A DNA stretch of 34,743 bases, taken from Clostridia bacterium (lineage in GTDB: Bacteria > Bacillota > Clostridia > Christensenellales > Borkfalkiaceae). The notes beneath the pieces were generated by a model. The model did not search any database. It saw only the letters and a program-made list of their open reading frames with translations, and was not told where the DNA came from. The position numbers were made by a program, and so were the translations under genes. This document shows, piece after piece, positions 7,801-18,224 of this stretch. Each line of letters begins with the position of its first letter. The first letter of the stretch is position 1. Location: positions 1 through 34,743 of the forward strand of contig JAAUYR010000017.1 of NCBI GenBank assembly GCA_014805025.1. The letters run 5' to 3'.

Positions 7801-8435
7801 ATATAGAGCTTGAATTCGTATACAACGGCAAGCTGCAAAAACCCGTGGCGTTCATTACCGGTGTTAACGGCGAGCGCATAATGCTTGACGTAACGGTAGA
7901 CGGCGGCATAGACGCAGGCGAATATACCGCGATAGTAAGCGCACAGACGTTTGCTAACTATGCGATAGTCGGCGGCGATTACGAAAAAGTGTTCAATATA
8001 GAAAAGAAGACGTTAACCGCGGTTTGGACGGGAAGCGAGTTCGAGTACGACGGTACGGAGCAGACGGCAACGTTCAGTATAGCCGGCTATAACGGCTCAA
8101 CGACGGTAGAGTACTATACGCTTTCCGGCGAAAAGCTCGGCGGCAAACCCGTAGAGGCAGGCACGTACGTTATGAAGGTAACGCTTGACGATACTAACTA
8201 CGAGCTTACAAACGGAAGCTTCACGTTCTCGATAGAGCCCATAGGCAGCATTACTACCAAGGACGGCGGAATTAACGGGCTTGTAATCGGGCTTATAATC
8301 GCGATAGGTACGGTAGCGCTCATATCGCTTATAGCACTGTTTGTTGCGCTCCGCAGAAGGAAAGCGGAAGATGACGACGGGTTCAACGACTTGGCGTACG
8401 ATAACGACGGTTTCTACGAAGATTATAACGGTTAA
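4821..8435 (+). CDS. Large surface protein: BspA-type LRR head, six MBG-like repeats, membrane anchor
   Basis: The ATG at 4821 follows AAGGAGA by eight bases; an upstream in-frame TTG at 4794 lies inside operator 3 and is unlikely. The product is 1204 residues. Residues 1 to about 42 are a signal peptide ending near VSADA. Residues about 95-535 are BspA-type leucine-rich repeats (for example IGNYAFQ, IGARAFQN, IGGSAFVNC). Residues about 650-1145 hold six MBG-like beta repeats of 75-90 residues, each with a (Y/F)-(D/N/T)-G motif, AGxYTA-like and NYxL-like motifs, and a closing VxxxW. One membrane helix (about 1154-1176) is followed by RRRK and an acidic tail with two DGF motifs. There is no LPXTG signal. 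It is likely an adhesin displayed on the cell membrane. Control is by the adjacent XRE repressor. The LRR half is visibly more AT-rich than the MBG half. Confidence 0.9.
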   Translation: MKQKVGKLRLLLLSVLSLIVCIAASTFVGINFGDKLFVSADALEKDENGNIILEDEKYFDISGTTLNGLSAEGYKVLGCSVYSPQAIKTHFVVKVPDKVTNMAGLCFSGCRALYGIEFPENMVSLGDHSIRWTNVTKLHVPAKVNSANLIGANVYLESITVDPDNTTYKDINGECLVNKAGTVLYKGTGAAAQHLTDDEYSSITTLAQLSFSCEKGFTDLTIPKNVTTIGNYAFQMSSLQNISVDSENEKFSVENNCLINSNGAVVLAAGGDDGIVNIPEGTEEILANACSLLNNKIINVPASLTKLGIAAFNAPYLEDVIVADDHPYLYSNDQTTGNPLHCVILRETDDSGEFTGKEILHTGTANKDMVVPKGVSEIGARAFQNMFGLTEFAVSSSVTVVGAYAFQNSGLEKLTIHNNIGEFGDDVFGLSPYYGNEDNWDGSDVFYVEQYLVSVSKLVSGKYTVRAGTSVIVGGSFQNCTSLEYVEFPDSVTYIGGSAFVNCTKIIQINLSASNKTKYEAEAFAGAEKAKIVAPNYEIYQKVAAQVVTNKANLTYETTVTVTVGRTKANLTKLANNKLGYKKASGGLWTNSGAFEVGGIDISDVAYWTINDGDTHYTTAQLASYKLPIDGSTVAITAYAADDTTNIPVTLVKPEATDLEITYGNSEQFSAEEEYEGFSYSTMKVTYQGEGYAESEQIPYECGEYTVTVYPMTADWKDTSDRQAYVIGTLTIKPAEVQVIWLGAGESTSDFEYVYDGKSHLPTAYFIDVNGDKVWLKGYISVADGNGIAAATYTAQLVIGENDFTNYTFNGSTERSYTVAQREVVVTWSEETLFDYTGHSVVPELSWTTDYNDGSFTVEYSLTAKDGSELTDGKAVKPGEYTITLTLTGSDNYCIAESSLTFEFTIDEPGAGIIYWENVEFAYDGTIKLPTAFYYDPLNDNEKTFITEGVIGGAYNAGTHTAKISAWVLAKYNLKGVTECKYTILKKEVNIEWDIELEFVYNGKLQKPVAFITGVNGERIMLDVTVDGGIDAGEYTAIVSAQTFANYAIVGGDYEKVFNIEKKTLTAVWTGSEFEYDGTEQTATFSIAGYNGSTTVEYYTLSGEKLGGKPVEAGTYVMKVTLDDTNYELTNGSFTFSIEPIGSITTKDGGINGLVIGLIIAIGTVALISLIALFVALRRRKAEDDDGFNDLAYDNDGFYEDYNG

Positions 8436-8513
8436 CCCCCACATATGCTTGAAATAAAGCATATTTACATCACCCAAAACGCAGCTTGATAGCGCGTTTT
8501 ACCCATCCCTTGG

Positions 8514-8549
8514 GCGGCGGCGAGTCCCAAATCGCCGCCGCTTTTTTTT
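8514..8549 (+). terminator. Strong Rho-independent terminator
   Basis: GCGGCGGCGA (8514-8523) and TCGCCGCCGC (8532-8541) form a perfect 10-bp GC-rich stem followed by eight Ts. A second hairpin, ATATGCTT/AAGCATAT, lies at 8443-8464 directly after the surface gene stop. Confidence 0.92.
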
Positions 8550-8560
8550 GTGCGAAAGCG

Positions 8561-8589
8561 TTGTAATTTAATTAACTGTATGCTATAAT
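8561..8589 (+). promoter_or_regulatory. Sigma-A promoter of pcrA, placed for a leaderless mRNA
   Basis: TTGTAA (8561-8566), a 17-bp spacer, and TATAAT (8584-8589). Transcription should start about seven bases after the -10 box, at or next to the ATG at 8597. Confidence 0.8.
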
Positions 8590-8596
8590 GATTTTT

Positions 8597-10834
8597 ATGG
8601 ACGAACTGCTTTCAAAGCTGAATAGCGAACAATTAAAGCCCGTGTGCGATACCGATGGGCCCGTGCTTGTGCTTGCGGGCGCAGGCAGCGGCAAAACCCG
8701 TGTTTTGACCTCGCGCATTGCGTACATACTGCGAGAGGGCAAGGCGGAGCTTTCTCAGATACTTGCCATAACCTTTACAAACAAGGCGGCCGGCGAAATG
8801 AAAGAGCGCCTTGCGGGAATGCTCGGCGAGGAAATGAACGGCAAGTGGATATGCACTATCCACTCTATGTGCGTTAAAATTTTACGGCAGTTTGCCGACA
8901 GAGCAGGGTTAAAGCCCAACTTTTCCATTTACAGCGAAACCGAGCGCGCAAGCGTTATCAAAAAGGCGTTTACCGAGCTTGACTTCGACGACGAAAAATT
9001 ATTAAAGAGCGCTAAATACCATATCGCAAACGCTAAGATGCTCGGGCTTGACCCCGACCAGTACGGCAGAAAATTCAGCCGCGAGCGCGGTATTGACAAC
9101 ATTGTTTTAATTTACGAAAAGTACGATAATCACCTGCGCGCGAACAACGCGCTCGACTTCGACGATTTGCTTCTGGAAACGCTTAGGCTTTTAAAGCGCG
9201 ACGGGGAAGCTTTGGACTATTTATCGGACAAGTTCAAGTACGTTTTAGTGGACGAGTTTCAGGACACGAACGCCGTTCAGTACAATATAATTAAACTGCT
9301 TTCTTCCAAGCACGGTAATTTGTTTGTCGTCGGCGACGACGACCAGTCTATATACGGCTGGCGCGGCGCGGAAATAGAGAATATTTTGAAGTTCGACAAG
9401 GACTTCCCCAACGCTAAAATTTACAAGCTTGAACGCAACTACCGTTCGACCAAATCAATTTTAAAGCTTGCAAACGGTATCATAAAAAACAATTCGTCGC
9501 GACACGGCAAGGTGCTGTGGACGGAGGCGGAAGAGGGCGAAAAGCCCGTATATTACCAGGCCGAAGAGGAAGCCGGCGAAGCGCTGTATACCGCGCGGAC
9601 AATTTCGGACGCGGTTGCGCGCGGCAAAAAGTTTTCCGACTTCGCCGTGCTTATGCGCATAAACGCGCTGACGCGCTCGTACGAGCAGGAGTTTACAAAG
9701 TACGGTATTCCGTATAAAGTTTTCGGCGGCTTTAAGTTCTTTGAAAGAAAGGAAATTAAGGACGTTTTGGCGTACCTCAGGCTTATATCCAACCCCTACG
9801 ACGACGAGGCGGCAGAGCGCATTATAAACGTGCCCAGGCGCGGCATAGGCGGCAAAACCATACAAGCCATGTACGAGTACGCGCAGCACCTGGGGCTTTC
9901 AATGTACGACGCGGCGGTGGACAGCGAAGATTTGCCGCTTTCGCAGGGCGCTAAGGATAAATTAAAAGATTTTGCTTCGCTTATAAAGGGCTTTATATTG
10001 TCCTCGATAGAAACTCCCGTAAACCAGCTTGTAAGGGAGGTTATAGCGCTTTCTGAATTGCGCTCTGCTTACGACGACGGCTCGGACGAGGGCGACGGTA
10101 AGCTTGCGAACCTTGACGAATTTATCGCCTCGGTTGACGATTACGTTCGCCTTAACCCCGGGGCTACGCTCGACGAGTATTTAAATCAGGTAACGCTTTC
10201 ATCCGACCTCGACGAAATGGACGACGGTGACTACGTTTCGCTTGCAACCATTCACGCGGTAAAGGGGTTGGAATTCCCCGTTGTGTTTATCTGCGGCTTA
10301 GAGGACGGAATTATGCCTTCATCTCGCGCGGAGAACGACGGCAGCGACGAAGAGGAGCGCAGGCTGATGTACGTTGCCATAACCCGTGCCAAAGAAAAAC
10401 TGTATTTAACGCGCTCCAAGTCGCGCTTTTTGTACGGGCACAGGGACTTGACCAAACCTTCGCGGTTTATCGGTGAGCTTTCGGCAGAGCTCGGTATTTC
10501 GTCGGCGGAAGCAAACCCTTACGGCATAAGATACAACGCGCCGCGTAAATACGGCGAAGAGAAAAGCTTCGGGCGCGCGCTGTATACCTCTGACGATAAC
10601 GAAAGCTTTACCGAGGCTAAAAGCAGTTTTAAAGCTTTTTGGGGCGGCAATAATAAAACGGAGACCGCTAAAAAGACGACGTCTTACACGGTGGGTATGC
10701 GCGTAAAACACGCCAAGTTCGGCGTGGGTATGATAGTCGCTGTTAAGAACGACGGCAAGGTCATAAACGTGGCTTTCGAGGGGCGCGGAATAAAGGAACT
10801 TTCCGCCGCGCTTGCACCGCTTGAAGTGCTTTGA
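8597..10834 (+). CDS. pcrA: ATP-dependent DNA helicase PcrA (UvrD/Rep family)
   Basis: A superfamily 1A 3'-5' helicase that unwinds DNA in repair and rolling-circle replication and removes recombinase filaments. Visible motifs: Q motif LNSEQ near the N-terminus, Walker A AGAGSGKT (residues 27-34), Walker B DEFQDT (from 219), GDDDQSIYGWRGA, NYRS, TIHAVKGLEFPVVF, and the motif VI region MYVAITRAKEKL. The C-terminal 50 residues (VGMRVKHAKFGVGMI and onward) are the Tudor-like domain of PcrA that contacts RNA polymerase. The 745-residue length is normal. ATG 8597 gives the standard MDELLSKLNSEQ start; an in-frame ATG at 8588 lies within the -10 box. No ribosome binding site is visible. ligA follows 39 bp downstream, the usual Firmicutes pcrA-ligA order. 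Confidence 0.96.
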   Translation: MDELLSKLNSEQLKPVCDTDGPVLVLAGAGSGKTRVLTSRIAYILREGKAELSQILAITFTNKAAGEMKERLAGMLGEEMNGKWICTIHSMCVKILRQFADRAGLKPNFSIYSETERASVIKKAFTELDFDDEKLLKSAKYHIANAKMLGLDPDQYGRKFSRERGIDNIVLIYEKYDNHLRANNALDFDDLLLETLRLLKRDGEALDYLSDKFKYVLVDEFQDTNAVQYNIIKLLSSKHGNLFVVGDDDQSIYGWRGAEIENILKFDKDFPNAKIYKLERNYRSTKSILKLANGIIKNNSSRHGKVLWTEAEEGEKPVYYQAEEEAGEALYTARTISDAVARGKKFSDFAVLMRINALTRSYEQEFTKYGIPYKVFGGFKFFERKEIKDVLAYLRLISNPYDDEAAERIINVPRRGIGGKTIQAMYEYAQHLGLSMYDAAVDSEDLPLSQGAKDKLKDFASLIKGFILSSIETPVNQLVREVIALSELRSAYDDGSDEGDGKLANLDEFIASVDDYVRLNPGATLDEYLNQVTLSSDLDEMDDGDYVSLATIHAVKGLEFPVVFICGLEDGIMPSSRAENDGSDEEERRLMYVAITRAKEKLYLTRSKSRFLYGHRDLTKPSRFIGELSAELGISSAEANPYGIRYNAPRKYGEEKSFGRALYTSDDNESFTEAKSSFKAFWGGNNKTETAKKTTSYTVGMRVKHAKFGVGMIVAVKNDGKVINVAFEGRGIKELSAALAPLEVL

Positions 10835-10870
10835 CCCCCGTATATGTTGTAGTTTAGTTGAAAAAGGTGA

Positions 10871-12811
<1,941 letters not shown>

Positions 12812-12817
12812 ACGTTT

Positions 12818-12846
12818 AAAAAAGTGCGGTACGCCGCACTTTTTTT
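12818..12846 (+). terminator. Rho-independent terminator of the pcrA-ligA unit
   Basis: A stem AAAGTGCGG/CCGCACTTT with a four-base TACG loop is followed by seven Ts (12840-12846). It starts a few bases after the ligA stop. Confidence 0.9.
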
Positions 12847-12857
12847 GTTTGTCGGGC

Positions 12858-12886
12858 TTTACTTTTTTTACAAAATATGGTATAAT
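12858..12886 (+). promoter_or_regulatory. Sigma-A promoter of parE-parC
   Basis: A perfect TATAAT (12881-12886) lies 17 bp after TTTACT (12858-12863), a moderate -35 box, and about 40 bp before the parE start. Confidence 0.7.
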
Positions 12887-12927
12887 CATACAGTATTGAC
12901 TAACAACATATGGGTTAAGGGATTTAA

Positions 12928-15006
12928 ATGGCAGAAAAAAGTTACAACGCTGACGATTTAAAAATACTCGAAGGGCTTGAAGCCGTGCGCATACGTCCCG
13001 GTATGTATATCGGTTCTACGGGCGTAAAGGGCTTGCACCACATTCTTTGGGAGATAGTGGACAACGCAATCGACGAGGCGGCTAACGGCTACGCGGACGA
13101 GTTAACCGTAAAGCTCTGGAAGGACGGCTCGGCTTCGGTTGAGGATAACGGCAGAGGTATGCCCACCGACGTCAACACCAAAGTCAAGATGAGCGGCGTT
13201 GAAATTATATTTACAAAGCTGCACGCGGGCGGTAAATTCGATACTGCAAACTACGCGTTTTCGGGCGGACTGCACGGCGTCGGAGCTTCGGTAACCAACG
13301 CACTTTCAAAGTGGCTTGACGTGGAAGTTTACCGCGGTCACGTTTACAAGATGGGCTTTACAAGCTCGTACGACGCAGAAAAAAAGAAGTGGCTGTGCGG
13401 CGTGCCCACTGCGCCACTTGCCGACACGGGCGAAAAGACGGAAAAGAAGGGAACTTTCGTAAGGTTCTTGCCCGATAAAGACGTGTTCGAAACGGTGGAG
13501 TGGAATTACGAGACCGTTTCAAAGCGGCTTAAAGAGCTTGCGTTTTTAAACAAGGGCGTCAAGATAAACCTTGTCGACGAGCGCGAAGTATACTCTTTTG
13601 AAGAGGGCGAGGAGGATGAAGAGGGCAACGCTACGACCGTAAAGGTTAAGCAGCCCGACCGCGAGCCCGTAAGCTACAAGTACGACGGCGGCGTTATTGA
13701 CTTCGTTAAGTATTTAAACGGTGACAAAACCGCGCTCTACGCCGACCCCTTATATTACTGCGCGATAAAGGATATTCAACTAAAAGGCGCGCCGGCAGGC
13801 AAAATAAAGGTTGAGTTCGCGCTTGCGCACACGAAAGACGATACCGAAAGCCTGTTTTCGTTCGTGAACAATATATCCACTATCGAGGGCGGATATCACG
13901 AAACGGGCTTCCACAGCGGACTTTTAAAGGTCATAAACGACTACGCAAAAAGTAACGGCGTTTTAAAGGCAAAGGACGCGCCGTTCATTGCCGACGATAT
14001 AAAAGAGGGTTTGACCGCCGTTTTAACGGTTAAAATGGCCAACGTGCAGTTCGAGGGCCAGACCAAAACCAAGCTCGGCAACCCCGAGGTAAAGCCGGCG
14101 GTAGAGCAGACGGTTATTGAAGGGCTTGCGGAAATTCTTAAATTAAAGACGAGCAAGGCGGTATTCGACAAGATAGCTCAAAAGGCAAAGTTCGCCGCCG
14201 ACGACAGAATAAAGCACCGCGCCGAGCGCGACGTTGCCAAAGCGGCCTCGGAAAACGACGGGCTTAACCTTGTGGGCAAGCTTGCCTCGTGCTCGGGCAG
14301 AAACCCCGATATGAACGAGCTGTTCATAGTTGAGGGCGACAGCGCCGGCGGTACGGCAAAGCAGGCAAGGGTAAGGCAGTATCAGTCGATTTTGCCGCTT
14401 CGCGGAAAACCTTTAAACGTACAGAAAAAGAGCGCTTTGCAGGCACTGCAAAACGAGGAAATCAAGACGATGATTTCCGCAATAGGCGCAGGCTTTAACC
14501 GCTCGTTCGACGTTGAAAAAACCAAGTACAAAAAAGTAATAATTTTATCAGATGCCGACCAGGACGGCATGCATATCCGCTGTATACTTCTGACGTTTTT
14601 CTTCAAGTATATGCGCGACCTTGTGAACGCAGGGTACGTGTATATAGGCATGCCGCCGCTGTATAAGGTCTATAAAAAGGACGTTGTCGAGTACGCCTAC
14701 GACGACGCCGAGCTTGACGAAAAAATAAAAAAGGTCGGCAAAGGTTATTCGCTGCAACGCTACAAGGGGCTTGGCGAGATGTCCGCAGACCAGCTTTGGG
14801 ATACCACTATGAACCCTGCGACGCGTAATCTTATTCAGGTTACAATTGAGGACGCGGCGGAGGCGGCGGAAGTTATAGAAATGCTTATGGGCGACAAGGT
14901 TGAGGGCAGAAAGGAATTCCTTGCAAAGAACGCCAACTTCAACAAGGTTGACGGCTTTATTGAAAAAACTCATTTCAAGGCCGAGAGCGAAAGGGAGGCT
15001 GACTGA
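12928..15006 (+). CDS. parE: Type IIA topoisomerase subunit B, ParE-like
   Basis: The ATPase subunit of a type IIA topoisomerase. The GHKL ATPase domain has [11 protein letters not shown] (catalytic Glu42, Asn46), [10 protein letters not shown] (73-82) and [17 protein letters not shown] transducer domain follows. The TOPRIM domain has [10 protein letters not shown] (Glu469) and SDADQDG (Asp542, Asp544) for Mg2+ binding. The C-terminus has the usual [20 protein letters not shown]. At 692 residues it is a standard Gram-positive length. I call it ParE rather than GyrB because of the [17 protein letters not shown] text, as in the second clostridial paralogue, and because its partner lacks a GyrA box; gyrase activity remains possible. 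The stop codon overlaps the parC start codon by one base, implying translational coupling. Confidence 0.9.
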   Translation: MAEKSYNADDLKILEGLEAVRIRPGMYIGSTGVKGLHHILWEIVDNAIDEAANGYADELTVKLWKDGSASVEDNGRGMPTDVNTKVKMSGVEIIFTKLHAGGKFDTANYAFSGGLHGVGASVTNALSKWLDVEVYRGHVYKMGFTSSYDAEKKKWLCGVPTAPLADTGEKTEKKGTFVRFLPDKDVFETVEWNYETVSKRLKELAFLNKGVKINLVDEREVYSFEEGEEDEEGNATTVKVKQPDREPVSYKYDGGVIDFVKYLNGDKTALYADPLYYCAIKDIQLKGAPAGKIKVEFALAHTKDDTESLFSFVNNISTIEGGYHETGFHSGLLKVINDYAKSNGVLKAKDAPFIADDIKEGLTAVLTVKMANVQFEGQTKTKLGNPEVKPAVEQTVIEGLAEILKLKTSKAVFDKIAQKAKFAADDRIKHRAERDVAKAASENDGLNLVGKLASCSGRNPDMNELFIVEGDSAGGTAKQARVRQYQSILPLRGKPLNVQKKSALQALQNEEIKTMISAIGAGFNRSFDVEKTKYKKVIILSDADQDGMHIRCILLTFFFKYMRDLVNAGYVYIGMPPLYKVYKKDVVEYAYDDAELDEKIKKVGKGYSLQRYKGLGEMSADQLWDTTMNPATRNLIQVTIEDAAEAAEVIEMLMGDKVEGRKEFLAKNANFNKVDGFIEKTHFKAESEREAD

Positions 15007-17486
15007 TGGCTAAAAACGGAAACGGCGTTCAGACCACTATCCCCCAGGGCAATATTTATACCCAGCCTATCGAAGAGGTAATGCCCGGCTCGATGCTGCC
15101 GTATGCGGAGTTCGTAATTTTAGACAGGGCCCTGCCGCGCGTCGAGGACGGCTTGAAGCCCGTGCAAAGGCGCATACTTTACACCATGCACGAGATGGGC
15201 TTGACCCCCGACAAACCTCACAAAAAATCTGCGCGTATCGTCGGCGACTGTATGGGTAAATATCACCCTCACGGCGACAGCTCGGTTTACGACGCAATGG
15301 TCAGAATGGCGCAGCCTTTCAATATGCGGCTTACGCTTGTAAACGGCCACGGTAACTTCGGTTCGGTGGACGGCGACCCGGCCGCGGCAATGAGGTATAC
15401 CGAAGCCCGTTTGGAGCCGCTTGCCTTGGAGCTGCTGCGCGACCTCGATAAAGAGACCGTGCCGTTCTCTTTCAACTTCGACGACTCGCTTTTGGAGCCG
15501 GATATTCTGCCCGGCAGATACCCCAATCTTTTAGTGAACGGCGCTAACGGAATAGCCGTCGGACTTGCCACGAATATCCCCACGCATAACCTCGCCGAAG
15601 TGGTCGACGGATGCTGCGCTTTTATCGATAACCCTCGCATATCCCTGGGGGAATTGATGAAAATTATCCCCGGGCCGGACTTTTCCACGGGCGGATATAT
15701 AGTCGCAAACGAGCTTAAACAGGCCTACGAAACGGGCAAGGGAAAGATAACTCTGCGCGCGAAATATTCTGTTGAGCAGGGCGACAACGGCAAGAAGCTT
15801 ATAGTTATAACAGAGCTTCCCTATCAGACCAACAAGGCCGAGCTTCTGCGCAAAATTATGCTGCTGCGCGAGGACAAAAAAGAGCTGCTGTCGGGCATAT
15901 CCGAAATCGTTGACGAGAGCGACAGACAGGGTATGCGCGCGGTAATCGCGGTAAAGCGCGACGCGGACGTTGACGTTGTTTTAAATGCGCTTTTCAAGTA
16001 CACCGATTTGGAGTGCACTTTCGGTATAAACATGGTCGCAATAGCCGGCGGCAAACCCCGTCAGCTCGGGCTTCTGGACATTATAAGATACTACACTCAG
16101 TATCAGCAGAAAGTAGTTTTGCGGCGCTGCAAGTTCGAGCTTAAAGAAGCGCTCGCTCGTTGCCACATATTAGAGGGTCTAATCATCGGCGTTCACAACG
16201 TGGACGAGGTAGTTAAAATCATAAAAACTTCGGAGAGCACCCCCGACGCAAGGCGCAGACTTATGGAAAGATTTGCGCTTTCGGAAAAGCAGGCGCAGGC
16301 TATACTCGATTTAAGGCTGGCGCGCCTTGCAAAACTCGAAGTTACAAAGCTCGAACAGGAGCTTGCGCAGCTTAAAATAAGGATAGCCGAGCTTGAAAGA
16401 ATAATAGCCGACAGAAACCTGCAAATGGATATCGTAAAGAAGGAAATGCAGGAGATAAAGCGCAAGTACAAGAGTGAGCGAAAGACTAAAATAGTAAAAT
16501 CCGCCGAGGATATAAACGTAAAGCGCGCCGACGTCAAGCGCATAGTTACCGCGTGGTCTGTATGCCTTACCGCGGCGAATACCATTAAATTTTTGGAACA
16601 GGAAGAGTTCAGTTCGCTTTCCAAAAAGAAGCTTTCAACCTACGCAAGTCTTTCGGCAATGCACAGGCAGGTTGTAAACTGCGGACAGGACGCAACGGTT
16701 TATATTTTTACCAACCTCGGCAACTGCATAAAGGTAAATCTTGCCGAAGTGGAGCCGGGTGATTACCGCTCGTACGGGGTCAAGTTAGAGGGCTTTATCG
16801 ACGGCGTTCAGAAGGGCGAATACCCCGTTAAGGTGTTTGCCGCGACCGACGATATAAAGGGCGAGCTGTTGTTCTTTACAAAGCAAGGCGCGGTAAAAAG
16901 AAGCGATTGGGCCGAATATATATCGGGACGAAAGCTTTTCCCGGCGCTTAAACTTAAACCCGGCGACGAGCTTTTAAACGTTGAAAACTGGGACGCGGAC
17001 GAGTTCTCTACAATGCTGTTCGTAACCAAGAACGCGCTGTGTCTCAACGCGCAAAAGGACGACGTTCCCGTTCAGGGCAGGGTTGCCGGCGGCGTAAAGG
17101 GCGTAAGCCTGAACACTGGCGACGAGGTTATATTCGCAACGCAGCAAAACGGCGAGGGCGAAATTATTATTGCGACCACGCTCGGCGGCTTTAAACGCGT
17201 AATATCCTCGCTTTTCGACCCTCACGGCAGAGGCTCTAAGGGCGTAATGATAGCCGATATCAAGGGCAAGGGTGAAATACTTTTTGCCGAGTACGTAACC
17301 ATTCCGTACACGCTTGCAATAGTCTACGGCGAAAAGCAGGTTACCGAAGTGGATACCGAAAGCATAATGATAGAAAGCAGGGTATTCAAGGGCAAGCCTA
17401 TCAAGGGGCTTGATAACGTAACCAAGGTAGTTGCGCTTAAACACAAGTCGGAGTATTCCGATGGGCGTATGCAAATAAGCTTTTAA
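15006..17486 (+). CDS. parC: Type IIA topoisomerase subunit A, ParC-like
   Basis: The DNA cleavage subunit. [20 protein letters not shown] opens the winged-helix domain, the quinolone-contact region reads [12 protein letters not shown] (Ser92 and Asp96 match the usual sensitive residues), and the catalytic tyrosine is Tyr131 in [12 protein letters not shown] tower and a long coiled coil follow (about residues 370-500). The C-terminal beta-pinwheel blades (from about 560) lack the QRRGGKG GyrA box, which is needed for supercoiling by gyrase, so a topoisomerase IV role in decatenation is more likely. Length (826) is normal. Its ATG overlaps the parE stop by one base, so the two are made together. 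Confidence 0.9.
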   Translation: MAKNGNGVQTTIPQGNIYTQPIEEVMPGSMLPYAEFVILDRALPRVEDGLKPVQRRILYTMHEMGLTPDKPHKKSARIVGDCMGKYHPHGDSSVYDAMVRMAQPFNMRLTLVNGHGNFGSVDGDPAAAMRYTEARLEPLALELLRDLDKETVPFSFNFDDSLLEPDILPGRYPNLLVNGANGIAVGLATNIPTHNLAEVVDGCCAFIDNPRISLGELMKIIPGPDFSTGGYIVANELKQAYETGKGKITLRAKYSVEQGDNGKKLIVITELPYQTNKAELLRKIMLLREDKKELLSGISEIVDESDRQGMRAVIAVKRDADVDVVLNALFKYTDLECTFGINMVAIAGGKPRQLGLLDIIRYYTQYQQKVVLRRCKFELKEALARCHILEGLIIGVHNVDEVVKIIKTSESTPDARRRLMERFALSEKQAQAILDLRLARLAKLEVTKLEQELAQLKIRIAELERIIADRNLQMDIVKKEMQEIKRKYKSERKTKIVKSAEDINVKRADVKRIVTAWSVCLTAANTIKFLEQEEFSSLSKKKLSTYASLSAMHRQVVNCGQDATVYIFTNLGNCIKVNLAEVEPGDYRSYGVKLEGFIDGVQKGEYPVKVFAATDDIKGELLFFTKQGAVKRSDWAEYISGRKLFPALKLKPGDELLNVENWDADEFSTMLFVTKNALCLNAQKDDVPVQGRVAGGVKGVSLNTGDEVIFATQQNGEGEIIIATTLGGFKRVISSLFDPHGRGSKGVMIADIKGKGEILFAEYVTIPYTLAIVYGEKQVTEVDTESIMIESRVFKGKPIKGLDNVTKVVALKHKSEYSDGRMQISF

Positions 17487-17494
17487 ATACCCCG

Positions 17495-17522
17495 TTGACA
17501 ACCGTAAAAATTATGATATAAT
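17495..17522 (+). promoter_or_regulatory. Sigma-A promoter of the membrane protein gene
   Basis: TTGACA (17495-17500) and TATAAT (17517-17522), both perfect, are separated by 16 bp. They begin nine bases after the parC stop. Confidence 0.85.
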
Positions 17523-17549
17523 TAATTTAATAAGATTTGGAGGAAAAAT

Positions 17550-18131
17550 ATGAACGTTTTACTTGCAGAGACGGGTGTAACGCTTGCAATAGGCCTCATA
17601 GTCGGCGTGGCGGTTGCCGCCGTGCTGTTCGGACTTGTGTTTCTTGTTGCCGTGCTTCCCGTACTCAAAAAGGGCAAAGGCACTAAGGAAAAGTCGCAGA
17701 GCGCGCTCGCCAAAGAGGTAGCGACCAGCGAGGAAAAGGCCGAGGCCAAGGAAGAGAAAGCCGAAAAAGAGGCTGAAAAGGCAATAGAAGTACTCGAAAA
17801 AGAAATCGAGGAAGAAACGGTTGCCGCTGCGGCAGCTCCCGAGGTTAAGGAAGAAGTTCCCACACCCGAGCCTGTAAAAGAGCCTGAGCCCGAGAAAGCT
17901 CCCGAGGCAAAAGCTCCTGCTAAAAAGCCTGCGGCAAAGACTTCTACAACAAAGACCACTACGGCAAAGACAACTACGACAAAGACGAGTACGACAAAAT
18001 CAAGTACCGCTAAGACAACTACAACGGCTAAACCCAAGAGTACAACCGCTAAAACTTCGACGGCGACAAAATCCACAACAGCGGCAAAGAAACCTGCTGC
18101 AAAAGCGCCTGCAAAGAAAGACGGCGAATAA
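17550..18131 (+). CDS. Single-pass membrane protein with histone-H1-like Lys/Ala/Thr tail
   Basis: A 193-residue protein. One membrane helix at about residues 10-38 is followed at once by KKGKGTKEK, so the remainder should be cytoplasmic. Residues about 48-95 are Glu/Lys/Ala-rich and likely coiled coil, residues 96-130 are Pro/Glu/Ala-rich, and residues 131-190 are low-complexity with repeats of TTKT or TAKT and PAAK/PAKK, similar in composition to eukaryotic-like histone H1 tails of some bacteria. GGAGG precedes the ATG and a consensus promoter lies just upstream, so expression may be high. I do not recognise a family. A membrane-to-DNA or membrane-to-RNA tether is one idea; a structural spacer is another. 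Confidence 0.8.
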   Translation: MNVLLAETGVTLAIGLIVGVAVAAVLFGLVFLVAVLPVLKKGKGTKEKSQSALAKEVATSEEKAEAKEEKAEKEAEKAIEVLEKEIEEETVAAAAAPEVKEEVPTPEPVKEPEPEKAPEAKAPAKKPAAKTSTTKTTTAKTTTTKTSTTKSSTAKTTTTAKPKSTTAKTSTATKSTTAAKKPAAKAPAKKDGE

Positions 18132-18150
18132 TTTACATAAACAAAAAATA

Positions 18151-18185
18151 TCCCGTCCGACGTTATTCGTCGGACGGGAATTTTG
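18151..18185. terminator. Bidirectional terminator between convergent genes
   Basis: TCCCGTCCGACG (18151-18162) and CGTCGGACGGGA (18168-18179) form a perfect 12-bp stem with a TTATT loop. An A-rich left flank and T-rich right flank suit both directions. It serves the 17550 gene and the flotillin operon. Confidence 0.9.
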
Positions 18186-18224
18186 TTATTGACCCCGTAA
18201 TATCATCGATTTAACGAGAAAATT

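Noticed and set aside
6351-7838. A 495-codon open frame on the minus strand opposite the LRR/MBG gene
   Set aside because: No ribosome binding site or family match; it mirrors a repetitive gene with strong codon bias, which keeps the opposite frame open.
12928-17486. gyrB-gyrA
   Set aside because: Considered, but the A subunit lacks the GyrA box and both proteins match the second clostridial paralogue better; gyrase is not fully excluded.
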